Assembly (NCBI RefSeq): GCF_016653465.1
Contig: NZ_NHSQ01000084.1
Span: forward strand, 62,001 to 126,000
Origin: Thiocystis minor
Lineage (GTDB): Bacteria > Pseudomonadota > Gammaproteobacteria > Chromatiales > Chromatiaceae
Direction: 5' to 3'
Length of the DNA: 64,000 bases
Part shown: positions 9,928 through 23,751 of the stretch, in pieces
Layout of the letters: each line of letters begins with the position of its first letter
Position numbering within the stretch: position 1 is the first letter of the stretch
Made by a program: the position numbers and the translations under genes
Notes under the pieces: generated by a model
Seen by the model: the letters and a program-made list of their open reading frames with translations, nothing else
Told to the model about the DNA's origin: nothing
Databases searched by the model: none

Positions 9928-10731
9928 TTAGCGCGACCAGGAGAAAGAGATCTCCTCTGGAGGTTCGAGCACTCCGAGGAGCATTTCGGGTGCGAGCAGC
10001 CAAGTCGTCCAGAATCCCACATGGAGACAGACGATCAGCCAGTAGGTGACCTGGTAGCTGGTCTTCACTGTCTTGTGGCGCATCGTCTGTTGCGCAATAT
10101 AGGCGCCGGGCCATCCGCCCAACGCTTCCAGCAGGTGCAGCGAACTTTCAGCGATCCGCCATGTGTTGCGCATCGCGCTGAGCTTGTCACGCGCATAGGC
10201 GAAGAAGGCGATCAGACTCACTAGCGGATAAGCGATTAGAGGGATCGGAGTGACTGGAAACATCATGACGGCGCCCGTAAGGCAGAAGAGCGCGAGAAAC
10301 CCGACGAAGACGCTCTGCGCATTGATCGGGAGCGCCCTCAACGTTTCGTCGCGTCGTCCTCGATTTCTTGTCGTTGAACGCCTGTCGGTGTGTTCCTCGT
10401 GAGGTCGAGGTCCGGATCGGTTGCGGTGACCACCCTGTGGAGGAAGCTCAGACCGAAGCTGGTCCATGGTTTCGCGCCCAAAGGCCGGAACTCCGGCGGT
10501 GGACCGCACGGCCTTCAACGCTCGCTCGCCGCGTCCCTTAGGATCCTGGGCCGTGCTGAAGACCACGTCGGTTCCTACGCTGAACGGACGCTCGCTGGGC
10601 AATGCGCTGACATGGACGAAGACGTCCTTACCGCCGTCCTGAGGTCTGATGAAGCCGAACCCTTTCTCCGGCTCCCAGCGGATGATCTTCCCTTCGCGCA
10701 GCGCGCCCCTGTCGGTTTGAATTCCCATTCC
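9928..10731 (-). CDS. Cold-shock domain + DUF1294 membrane protein
   Basis: 267 residues from MGIQTDRG. The N-terminal cold-shock domain carries RNP1 KGFGFI and RNP2 DVFVHV (about residues 22-40), followed by a basic linker with many Arg. A C-terminal DUF1294 domain of three to four helices follows, with the motif YARDKLSA then WRIAESSLHLLEALGGWPGA. This nucleic-acid-binding / membrane fusion is a known arrangement in proteobacteria; its role is unknown. A longer open frame starts 90 bp upstream, but its leader has no cold-shock similarity and no better ribosome-binding site. Confidence 0.8.
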   Translation of the reverse strand, partial: GMGIQTDRGALREGKIIRWEPEKGFGFIRPQDGGKDVFVHVSALPSERPFSVGTDVVFSTAQDPKGRGERALKAVRSTAGVPAFGRETMDQLRSELPPQGGHRNRSGPRPHEEHTDRRSTTRNRGRRDETLRALPINAQSVFVGFLALFCLTGAVMMFPVTPIPLIAYPLVSLIAFFAYARDKLSAMRNTWRIAESSLHLLEALGGWPGAYIAQQTMRHKTVKTSYQVTYWLIVCLHVGFWTTWLLAPEMLLGVLEPPEEISFSWSR

Positions 10732-10908
10732 CTGCTCTTTGATGAGATCGGTGTTCTCGATTATGCCAAAGAGTAGGGCAGTGGTGACACGATGGCTTGA
10801 CCGCCACGCGGCGCGAATCACGGTGTTCCGAGTATTTTAGGCTCGGCCGAGATAAGAGACCCAAAGAAGCCGGTTACGTTCGGATTCCAAGGTTCGACCA
10901 ATCTGATA

Positions 10909-10938
10909 CTGGTCACGCAGCTGAAGCTGCGTGACCAG
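10909..10938. other. Perfect 30-bp palindrome, 14-bp stem and 2-nt loop
   Basis: The arms CTGGTCACGCAGCT and AGCTGCGTGACCAG surround GA. The site lies between the cold-shock gene (transcribed away) and the 96-residue gene (transcribed towards lower coordinates but ending at 11031). There is no T-run on either side, so a classic intrinsic terminator is not shown; it could be a transcript-end hairpin for the 96-residue gene. Confidence 0.5.
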
Positions 10939-11030
10939 CGGCATGGCGAGCGAGACAAGCGATCGAGCCGGGCCTGGTATCGCAGGTCGACATTGGCCTC
11001 ATCCTGCGAGAGCGCCTTTTCGCACGGCAC

Positions 11031-11321
11031 TCACGCTCCTGATGCCGAACCCTGCTCGTTCTTCAACGCCTGGTCCGTGATCTCCCGGTAGAGATGAACC
11101 GCGCGGGCATAGAGCTTCTCGTACTCGGGCCGCTTGTCGATGTACGGTTTGATGTGCTCGGCGTCCTCCATGACCTGCTTGAGGTGCGCGATGTCGGCGT
11201 CGTCGAGCGGCTCGCCGCGGTCGACCTTGGCCTTGATGTCGAGCGCGCGCGGGAGCCGGAATTTTTCGAAGCGTTCGAGGATGGTGACGATCACGCCTTC
11301 TTCGTGTGAGAGCTTGGTCAT
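11031..11321 (-). CDS. Conserved-looking 96-residue cytoplasmic protein, unknown
   Basis: Begins [10 protein letters not shown] with GGAGGA 5-10 nt upstream, a strong start. The sequence is charged, helical and free of membrane segments ([20 protein letters not shown], later [20 protein letters not shown]). I do not recognise the family. It is the last gene of a minus-strand set with the disrupted glycogen phosphorylase 131 bp upstream, so a link to storage-polymer metabolism is possible but only inferred. Confidence 0.6.
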   Translation of the reverse strand: MTKLSHEEGVIVTILERFEKFRLPRALDIKAKVDRGEPLDDADIAHLKQVMEDAEHIKPYIDKRPEYEKLYARAVHLYREITDQALKNEQGSASGA

Positions 11322-11452
11322 GGTGTCCTCCGGGACAGTGTGTTGAAGAGACGTTGACGCCGTTCGTCGTGGCGCTGGCACCCGACGGCAACGTGGTGCC
11401 TGGGCAGGTCGGACAGGGAAATGGCTGTGCCGCATGCCGCGCCAGTCGCGGT

Positions 11453-12172
11453 TTAGACCTGAATGGGCACGGATTGTAATCCCCAGATCGCCCTCGCGTA
11501 TTCCTCGATGGCGCGGTCGGAGGAGAACTTGCCGCCGCGGGCGCAGTTGAGGATCGACATCCGCGCGATGTCGGGCTTGGCGATCTCCCAAGGATTGCCG
11601 CCGCTCAGCCATTTGTCGGTACGCTCGGTCTGCCAGCCGTCACGGATCTCCTGTGCGAAGATGCCGAATTCGTAGCGGATGCCGTAGCCGATCGCCGGAT
11701 ACTGGAGCGTCGCCAGCGAATCCAGATAGCAGGCCGCGAGTCGGCCGAGACCGCCGTTGCCCAGCCCTGGCTCCGGCTCGCAGTCCAGGATGGCGTCCAG
11801 ATCCTGGCCGAGCGCCGTCAGCGCTTCGCGGGCGGCCTGTTCCAGACCGAGATTCAGCAGGTTGTTGCCCAGGTGCGGTCCCAGCAGGAATTCCGCCGAG
11901 AGATAGCAGGCGAGCTGCCGTCCGCGCTCGACATAGGTCTCGCTGGTGCGGATCCAGCGCTGCTGCAGCCGGTCGCGGATTGCGAGCGCCAGGGCGCGGT
12001 AGTCATTCGCCGGGGTGGCGACCGCCGGCAGGCGGCCAAGCGAGTAGTGCAGATGATCGAGCATGGCCTGCTTGAGGGACGTGCTGTCCAGCCCGGTGCG
12101 GACATCGGCGACGGACAGCGAGGTGGCAGACGAGCCGGCGCGCTTGGGCGTCGAGGCTGTGGTGCGACTCAT
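11453..12172 (-). pseudogene. glgP: Glycogen/alpha-glucan phosphorylase with large in-frame internal deletion
   Basis: 239 codons. Residues 1 to about 205 are a normal phosphorylase N-terminus ([54 protein letters not shown]). The very next residues, [20 protein letters not shown], belong to the extreme C-terminus of the family, which ends shortly after an ...RAIxEYxxxIW motif as here (EEYARAIW). About 590 residues that carry the PLP-binding lysine, glucose-phosphate site and most of the active site are absent, yet the frame is open. Full enzymes are about 800-830 residues. A catalytic role is excluded; a small stable product cannot be. Confidence 0.85.
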
Positions 12173-12204
12173 GGGCTCGGATCCCTGGTGGGTTGTGGTT
12201 GGAT

Positions 12205-13209
12205 TTATAGATACCGTTGCGCCGCGGTCACGAGATCCTCGCGTATGGGAAGGTCGCCGGGCGTGATGCTCAGCGCCAGCATGACTGCCCGCCGACCACG
12301 CGCATTGTGCAGTTCCCAAAGCTGGACTAAGCGGGCGGACGGATCGTCGGCCGCGCGCTGGATGTTCATGGCGTCGAGCCAGAGTCCGACGGGCTCGGCC
12401 CAGATCTGGCTCGGCGCCTCGCCGAGCAGCTCGGCGACGAGCTGAAGATGGACACGCAGGACATCCTGATCCGCGCCCAAGGCATTCAACTGCGCCGTCA
12501 GCTTGTCCAGCTCGACCTGCAGCGCGGCAGGGTCCGGGTGCGCATCTTCCGCTGGCTCGAAACTCCAGCCGCCGTGCTCGAGCGCGGTCAGCTTGCGCCG
12601 CAAAAGGTCGTGCTGTCGCTTCAGATCGGCGCGCTCCACGCGCGTTTCGGCAATGCGGGTCAGCGCCAGGGTCAGCAGGTGATCGAAGGCACGACGCTTC
12701 CACTGGCGGCGGCTCTCCGCCTCGGTCGCGGAGGGGTCCAGCAACCGATGGCCGGCGAAGCTGACGGTGACCTGCGGCACATCGCGATGCACCTGGTCGC
12801 CGATGAGGTCCATGCCAAGGATGCTGCGCTCGACCCGCTCGGCCAGCAGCAGGGCCGTGACCTGCTCGGCGCCTCGCCCCTCCGCGCTGGCCAGAAAGCT
12901 CCGCAGCGCGGCATCGCGCCCGAGAGTCTCCAGCATGTCACCGGCCGAGGAGAAGACCGCTTTCAACAAGGGTTCATCGCCGTGGCGACCGGCCCCTGCC
13001 GGCAGCGGTGCGGGGATGGCATCCACCAACGCGACCACATGATCGATCGCCTGGATGACGGGCTGTCGCAGCCGCTTGCGGTATCCTGGCAGCAGGCGCA
13101 GGCGCGGATCCGTGCCGTCGACGGCACGCTCCATTGCCTGCTCGATGAGCGATTCAGGGTAACGACCGCGCGTCTCGCTGCCACCGAAAATCGATTGGAA
13201 AAGCTTCAA
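12205..13209 (-). CDS. Hypothetical protein, helical with coiled coil
   Basis: 334 residues starting MKLFQSIFGG, with a good GGAGG just upstream. It is mostly alpha-helical, soluble and Leu/Ala/Arg-rich, with a probable coiled coil at about 185-280 (RVERADLKRQHDLLRRKLTA and LQVELDKLTAQLNALGADQD). No enzymatic motif is visible and I do not recognise the family. It sits 32 bp upstream of the disrupted phosphorylase gene and is likely cotranscribed with it. Confidence 0.65.
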   Translation of the reverse strand: MKLFQSIFGGSETRGRYPESLIEQAMERAVDGTDPRLRLLPGYRKRLRQPVIQAIDHVVALVDAIPAPLPAGAGRHGDEPLLKAVFSSAGDMLETLGRDAALRSFLASAEGRGAEQVTALLLAERVERSILGMDLIGDQVHRDVPQVTVSFAGHRLLDPSATEAESRRQWKRRAFDHLLTLALTRIAETRVERADLKRQHDLLRRKLTALEHGGWSFEPAEDAHPDPAALQVELDKLTAQLNALGADQDVLRVHLQLVAELLGEAPSQIWAEPVGLWLDAMNIQRAADDPSARLVQLWELHNARGRRAVMLALSITPGDLPIREDLVTAAQRYL

Positions 13210-13352
13210 GGTTCACCTCCTCGGCGAGCCGCGCTCCGAATGACGTCTGTTTTTAACGCAGCGGCTGTGACGCAGTTTAGCAGGCCGTTGGACTTTCCCG
13301 CGGCCGAGCGGCTCGCCGAACGCCCAACAAGACCTCTCGTCCTGGGCACGGG

Positions 13353-13852
13353 TCAACCCAGAACTTCCAGCAAGCCGAGCCCAAGGGTGCCGATAGCCGA
13401 CCGAGCGCACCGCCATGTCCGCGTAACGCGCAACCAGACGCAGGATGATCCAGCGATCCACGAAACCGATGTCGACCTTCAGCTTGTCTCTCGCATAGTA
13501 CCCGCGGTCGCGGGCGGTTCCTTGCTTCCGTTGGAGTTGGAATAGGTCTCTTTGAGCAGGGCCGCCAATCCGTCCGAGTCGGCTGGGCCGATGACCTGGA
13601 CCGTCCGGCAACGATAGTCATGAGGTACCACCCATTCAGGGACCGATTCCAACAATTGTTTTATGCGGTGGATCGGGTTCACATCGAAGGCGCCGCTGTT
13701 GAGCCAGAGGATGACGATCCGCCTGGATGAGCCTGTCGCATCCTGGCGCGAGAGTCGATCGAACGGAACCAGTTTGGGAAGGTCGCTGCTTGCAAGCTCA
13801 AAGTAGCCGATATGAGTGGAGTCGTCCGAGTATGTGCTGACCAGGCAATGTC
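13353..13852 (-). pseudogene. Frameshifted unknown gene
   Basis: Three consecutive reading frames on the minus strand join into one protein-like sequence. Frame one reads from about 13850: GYFELASSDLPKLVPFDRLS, RRIVILWLNSGAFDVNPIHR, TVQVIGPADSDGLAALLKET. Near 13530 it passes to another frame, ARDKLKVDIGFVDRWIILRL then VARYADMAVR, and near 13390 to a third ending GTLGLGLLEVLG and a TGA at 13353. Each piece reads as normal soluble-then-membrane protein while the alternative frames do not, so this is a decayed gene with two frameshifts and no intact start. Family not recognised. Confidence 0.5.
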
Positions 13853-13949
13853 AAGTTCGGCATTACCCGTGAGAAACTGTGTTTAGAATTGCTGACGCGA
13901 CCATTCTTCATCCTTTTATCCCCTCATTCTTCAAACCTGGACCATCCCT

Positions 13950-14363
13950 ATGTCGCACCTCACCCATCCCAACCCCTACATCTTCGATGTCGACACCGAC
14001 CGCTTCCAGACCGAGATTCTCGACGCCTCCCGATCGCACCCCATCCTGGTGGATTTCTGGGCCGATTGGTGCGCGCCCTGCCGCGCGCTTTCGCCGCATC
14101 TGGAGCGAGTCGTCGAGGAACTCGGCGGTCAGGTGCGGCTGGCCAAGCTGGAGGTCGACGAGGGCGAGAACATGCGCCAGGCGGGACACTACAAGGTGCG
14201 GGGCTTTCCCACCGTGATCCTCTTTCGAGAGGGGCAGGAACTGGCCCGTTTCAGCGGGGCGCGTTCCCGCTATCAGATTCGGGAATGGCTTCTGCCGTAT
14301 CTCATCTCGAACGGCGCCAAAGGGATTGACGGCGACGCAAAAATTCATAACGGACAGGCTTGA
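13950..14363 (+). CDS. Thioredoxin-family protein
   Basis: 137 residues with a thioredoxin fold and active site WCAPC (Trp40, Cys41, Cys44) in the strand VDFWADWCAPC, plus the conserved cis-Pro in RGFPTVILFR. It has no signal peptide, so it is cytoplasmic. It differs from the housekeeping thioredoxin encoded at 56.6 kb (WCGPC) and has a longer C-terminus. The start is the ATG before SHLTHPN; no strong ribosome-binding site is visible. hemP follows on the same strand 93 bp on. Confidence 0.85.
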   Translation: MSHLTHPNPYIFDVDTDRFQTEILDASRSHPILVDFWADWCAPCRALSPHLERVVEELGGQVRLAKLEVDEGENMRQAGHYKVRGFPTVILFREGQELARFSGARSRYQIREWLLPYLISNGAKGIDGDAKIHNGQA

Positions 14364-14456
14364 CAGGGTTGGGCTCACCACCTAACCTAAACGCGAACGG
14401 TTCTTATTCGATTGGATTTGGGCCGCCCAACCCTCTCAACGCCTGCCCCGAGGACA

Positions 14457-14651
14457 ATGACGATGCCATCCGCCGCTGCGACAGACCGACATCACCCCTC
14501 CCAACTTCCAAGCCGGCTTCCGCTTGCTTCGATACCCCGTATCGCCAGTCAGGCCCTGCTCGAAGGCGGCAACCTCGTCATGATCGAGCACGCCGGCACC
14601 AGCTATTGTCTGCGCATGACCCGCAACAACAAGCTGATTCTGACCAAGTAG
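14457..14651 (+). CDS. hemP: Hemin uptake protein HemP
   Basis: 64 residues. The C-terminal half is the HemP signature: IASQALLEGGNLVMIEHAG, YCLRMTRNNKLILTK at the extreme end. HemP/HmuP proteins are small regulators of haem-uptake genes. CGAGGA lies 4-9 nt before this ATG; a farther ATG at 14412 is less likely. The gene is followed 140 bp later by a 91-residue gene. No haem receptor gene is present in the window. Confidence 0.85.
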   Translation: MTMPSAAATDRHHPSQLPSRLPLASIPRIASQALLEGGNLVMIEHAGTSYCLRMTRNNKLILTK

Positions 14652-14791
14652 CAGCAGGCTCCGCCCGCATTCCGACTGAAATACGCTGCCCCGACCTGTG
14701 TCGGGGCCACCCCGCCAGCCTTCTCGGGCTCCTGCCCGGACGCCAGCCAGGTGTTTGCCGACAACCCGTTTATCCAAAGGAGATACCGGTT

Positions 14792-15067
14792 ATGCAACAC
14801 CTCCTCGCACAACTGTCCGCCGACGATCTCGCCCGCCTCGAACCTCGCGTCTTGGAGTGCCGGCTCGGCGATCTGATCCGACGCTACGTACACCAACGCT
14901 CCGCCGACCTAGCCGACGCGGTCATCCAGCATATCGAGGCGCTCTATCTCCATCCCGACCTCTGCAAGGATCCCGACCGGCAGTGCGCGTATCGGCGTTT
15001 CGCCTGCCATTGGCGCTGCCTGGCCGCCCAGTGCGGCGCCCGGCGGGACACCGCCGTCACGGCCTGA
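14792..15067 (+). CDS. Small Cys/Arg-rich protein downstream of hemP, unknown
   Basis: 91 residues beginning MQHLLAQLSADDLARLEPRV with AAAGGAG 7-13 nt upstream. It is helical, with a C-terminal cluster of four Cys and several His/Arg (DLCKDPDRQCAYRRFACHWR then CLAAQCGARRD) that could bind metal or haem. I do not recognise a named family. The position after hemP hints at a haem- or iron-related role, which is inference only. Confidence 0.6.
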   Translation: MQHLLAQLSADDLARLEPRVLECRLGDLIRRYVHQRSADLADAVIQHIEALYLHPDLCKDPDRQCAYRRFACHWRCLAAQCGARRDTAVTA

Positions 15068-15169
15068 GAGAACCGCTTCTTAGGGCCCCGAAACACACCA
15101 GCGACCCCCGTACCGCCGCGCCGTCGTTGATCCAGGGCTCGTCAGACCAAGCGTGGAAATTTCTCGGCG

Positions 15170-15410
15170 TTACAGCAACTTGAGCAGCGCCGCGATCACT
15201 GCGATCACTGCGATCTGGGCGACCAGGGCACCCGTCATCCATTCTGTCCATTTGGCGACAACTGTTCCGGGGTCATGGCGCGTGTCCAGCGGCGAGATCT
15301 GCGCGGAGAGTATCACTGTGCCGGCGAGGAATCCTTCGGCATCCCCTTTACTTTCGCCAATACACCCAGTACATGTTCCACGAGCATTTTCGACACGCGA
15401 GACCTCCAGC

Positions 15411-15418
<8 letters not shown>
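15170..15418 (-). CDS. Possible small membrane protein (doubtful)
   Basis: The frame ends with a convincing hydrophobic helix (GALVAQIAVIAVIAALLKLL then stop), preceded by a soluble stretch, ISPLDTRHDPGTVVAKWTEW. The N-terminal part is not convincing and no ribosome-binding site is clear. It overlaps the dmeF start by 8 bp on the other strand. It may be a real short gene with a later start, or a 3' fragment. Otherwise the 343-bp gap 15068-15410 holds only a short 9-bp direct repeat (GCGATCACT) inside this frame. Confidence 0.3.
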
Positions 15419-16460
<1,042 letters not shown>

Positions 16461-16566
16461 CCGCATGCGCCGATGGCGCTGGTCTGGGCGCTGACCCATC
16501 AGGTGGCGAGCGCCCGAGGGGCGCGGCGTCCTTTTTTCTTGCATCCTCGCGCGCCATCATCCGGCG

Positions 16567-18033
16567 ATGAAACTCTCGATCCACGCCCGGCTGTTCCTGA
16601 CGCTTCTGCTCGCCTGCGTCGTGGTCCTGATCGGCACCCAGATGTTTGTGCAATGGTCGTTTCAACGCGGGTTGGTGGAGTTGGCGGACGCGCGCGAACA
16701 GGAACGGATCGAACACGTTAGCGAGCGGCTGATCGAGTTCTATCGCCGCAACCGCTCTTGGGCGCCGCTTCAGGAGAGCCAGCGTCTCTGGATCGCCGCC
16801 CTGATCGGCCGGCGCGATGCCCCGCTCGACCGGACAACGGAGCAGGACCGCGGCGAACGCCGCCGCCCCTGGTTGCGTCATCTGGAGGACGCGCCCGGCG
16901 TCTGGCCGCCAGGCGAGACACTGGATCGTTTTCAACGCCGCGGCCGACCCACGCCGCTGGAACTGCGGCTCATGCTGCTGGACGCCGAGGGCGCGATCCT
17001 CTACGGGCGCGAGCCGCTGCTCGCCGACACCCGACGCTACCCGCTGCTGCTCGACGGCGAGCGCATCGGCGAGTTGGCCCTGCTCCCCGGCTCCCCGGTC
17101 CCCGAGACGGCCGAATTACGCTTTCGCGCCACCCAGGGTCACCGGCTCTGGATCATCGCGCTGGCCATGCTGCTGCTGTCGGCGGTGCTGGCCTATCCGC
17201 TCTCAAGACGGCTGGCGCGACCGGTCCGCGACTTCCAGCGCGCCGCCCGCCGGCTGGCGTCCGGCGATTTCAGCGCCAGGGTTCCGGCCGATGGCAGCGA
17301 CGAAATCGCTCACCTTGGTCGCGACATCAACGCACTGGCCGCGGCCCTGGAAGACCATGAACAATCGCGCCGACGCTGGGTCGCGGATATTTCCCACGAG
17401 TTGCGCACCCCGATCGCGCTCCTGCGCGCCGAACTGGAGGCACTGCAGGACGGCGTGCGGCCCCTCGGCCGCCCGGCGCTGGACACGCTCCACGGCGATG
17501 TCCTGCGTCTGGGCCGACTGGTCGACGATCTCTACGAACTTTCGACCACGGATCTGGGCGCCTTCGGCTATCGTCTGGAAGAGACCGATGTCGCCGAGGT
17601 GCTAGCCGCCGACATCGACGCCTTTCGCGGGCCTTTTCGGGACGCCGGACTCCGGCTCGATGTCCATGAGGGAGTCGCGGCGCCCGTCAGGCTCCGCGCC
17701 GATGCGCAGCGTCTGTCGCAGCTCTTCCGCAATCTGCTGCGCAACAGCCTGCAATACACGGATGCCGGCGGCGGTTTGCGCATCGACCTTGCCTGCGACG
17801 CCCAGCGGATCCTGATCGATTTTCAGGACACCGCGCCTGGAGTTCCGCCGGACGCGCTGCCCCATCTGTTCGAGCGGCTCTATCGGGTCGACGCCTCGCG
17901 CAGCCGCCACACCGGCGGCGCCGGGCTTGGGCTCGCCATCGCCCGCAATGTCGTCGAGGCGCACGGCGGCACGATTGGCGCCAGCGCCGCGCCGAGCGGC
18001 GGGCTCTGGATCCGCATTGCGTTCCCACGATGA
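16567..18033 (+). CDS. baeS: Envelope-stress sensor histidine kinase BaeS-like
   Basis: 488 residues. TM1 at about 10-30, a periplasmic sensor region of about 150 residues, TM2 at about 195-213, HAMP (about 215-268), HisKA with the phosphorylated His277 in DISHELRTPIALLRAELEAL, and HATPase with the N-box NLLRNSLQYTD and G-boxes (GAGLGLAIARNVVEAHGG). All catalytic boxes are intact. The periplasmic start (QRGLVELADAREQERIEHVS) matches BaeS. The partner regulator gene is downstream but separated by 270 bp of repeats, which is unusual for this pair. Confidence 0.82.
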   Translation: MKLSIHARLFLTLLLACVVVLIGTQMFVQWSFQRGLVELADAREQERIEHVSERLIEFYRRNRSWAPLQESQRLWIAALIGRRDAPLDRTTEQDRGERRRPWLRHLEDAPGVWPPGETLDRFQRRGRPTPLELRLMLLDAEGAILYGREPLLADTRRYPLLLDGERIGELALLPGSPVPETAELRFRATQGHRLWIIALAMLLLSAVLAYPLSRRLARPVRDFQRAARRLASGDFSARVPADGSDEIAHLGRDINALAAALEDHEQSRRRWVADISHELRTPIALLRAELEALQDGVRPLGRPALDTLHGDVLRLGRLVDDLYELSTTDLGAFGYRLEETDVAEVLAADIDAFRGPFRDAGLRLDVHEGVAAPVRLRADAQRLSQLFRNLLRNSLQYTDAGGGLRIDLACDAQRILIDFQDTAPGVPPDALPHLFERLYRVDASRSRHTGGAGLGLAIARNVVEAHGGTIGASAAPSGGLWIRIAFPR

Positions 18034-18040
18034 ACGCCCC

Positions 18041-18145
18041 TGGGAGCGCCGGCTTGCAGCCGGCCCTGGGGCAGTCGACATGTTGTCGACTGCCAATCGC
18101 CATGGCGTCGTGTGTCCGATAACCTGTCGGACGCACGGCGGTTTG
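18041..18145. repeat. Three-hairpin palindromic repeat cluster
   Basis: After CCTGGGAGCG come three consecutive palindromes: CCGGCTTGCAGCCGG, CAGTCGACATGTTGTCGACTG without its outer bases, and GTCCGATAACCTGTCGGAC. The same design recurs at 23563, 41625, 44014 and near 55125. It lies directly before the GTTGTC/GACAAC hairpin. Confidence 0.75.
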
Positions 18146-18165
18146 GAACGGGGCATCCGCGATGA

Positions 18166-18233
<68 letters not shown>

Positions 18234-18303
18234 GACGAAAGCAAGAGTCCTGACAAGACGCATGCCCCGTCCGGCCCTGAATACTTTATGGACATCGCAG
18301 GCT

Positions 18304-19005
18304 ATGAACAACCACACCTCGCCACTCATTCTCATCGTCGAGGACGAGGAACGTCTCGCCGCGCTGGTCGCGGATTATCTGAAGGCCGCCGGCTATCGGG
18401 CGCAGTGGCTGTCCGAGGGGTCGTCCGCCGTCGACTGGATCCGCGACCAGCGCCCGGATCTGATCCTGCTGGATCTGATGCTGCCGGGCAAGGATGGACT
18501 GACCATCTGCCGGGAGGTGCGAAGCGTCAGCCAGACGCCGATCATCATGACCACCGCGCGCGTCGAGGAAATCGATCGTCTGCTCGGACTCGAACTGGGC
18601 GCGGACGATTATGTCTGCAAACCCTATAGCCCGCGCGAGCTGGTGGCGCGGGTCAAGGCGGTGCTCAGACGCACCCAGGTGCCGGAACGGACGCCCGCCG
18701 CCGGAGCCCTGGAGCTGCTGACAGATCGTCTGCGGGTGCGTGCCGGGACGCGGGAGATCGAACTGACGGCGGTGGAATTCGCCCTGCTGGAGACGCTGCA
18801 CGCGGCGCCTGGGCGGATCTTCTCGCGTGACCGGCTGATGGATCGTATCTATCGGGACCAGCGGATCGTCTCCGACCGCACCATCGACAGCCATGTCAAG
18901 AAGCTCAGGCGCAAACTCGCCGGGCTGCTGCCCGAGCGCGAGCTGATTCATTCGGTTTACGGGGTCGGTTATCGGTATGAAGACGTGGAGGGCTCATCGG
19001 ACTGA
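18304..19005 (+). CDS. baeR: OmpR-family response regulator BaeR-like
   Basis: 233 residues from MNNHTSP. Receiver domain with acidic pocket VEDEE, phospho-acceptor Asp57 (LILLDLMLPG), Thr and Lys (MTTARVEE, VCKPYSP). The C-terminal winged helix-turn-helix carries LTAVEFALLETL, DRLMDRIYRDQ and RTIDSHVKKLRRK. Partner of the upstream kinase. The frame stays open upstream through the hexamer hairpin (poly-Ser-Leu from 18169), but the ATG at 18304 starts exactly where BaeR homology starts. Confidence 0.85.
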   Translation: MNNHTSPLILIVEDEERLAALVADYLKAAGYRAQWLSEGSSAVDWIRDQRPDLILLDLMLPGKDGLTICREVRSVSQTPIIMTTARVEEIDRLLGLELGADDYVCKPYSPRELVARVKAVLRRTQVPERTPAAGALELLTDRLRVRAGTREIELTAVEFALLETLHAAPGRIFSRDRLMDRIYRDQRIVSDRTIDSHVKKLRRKLAGLLPERELIHSVYGVGYRYEDVEGSSD

Positions 19006-19135
19006 ACCGCGTCCGCCTCCTTCGCCGGAGAAGCTCGGGGCCAACCCTCGATCCCGACACGCGCTTGCCGGGCTTGTGGGTCTGACATAGCATGCCAACA
19101 TCACCGCTTATCCGAATCCCTCTTCGTCCCTGCTC

Positions 19136-23590
<4,455 letters not shown>

Positions 23591-23637
23591 CCGGTCCTGG
23601 AAACCGACCTGTTGCCGTCCGGCATGAGGGCCTCCTC

Positions 23638-23751
23638 GTTGTCGTTGTCGTTGTCGTTGTCGTGATCGCGGTCTCGATATGGCGAATTTTCGACAACGAC
23701 AACGACAACGATCACGACAACGACAACGACAACGATCACGACAACGTTGTC
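23638..23751. repeat. (GTTGTC)x4 - 30 bp - [(GACAAC)x3 GATCAC]x2 GACAAC GTTGTC
   Basis: Left arm 23638-23661; right arm 23692-23751, which has a 24-bp higher-order unit made of three GACAAC and one GATCAC, repeated twice. The terminal GTTGTC provides two of the three bases of the TGA stop of the convergent GGDEF-EAL gene. Confidence 0.92.

Noticed and set aside
19003-19020. Further copy of the AAACCGCGTC element after baeR
   Set aside because: Only one end (GAACCGCGTCCG) is present and there is no matching inverted end 70-100 bp away.
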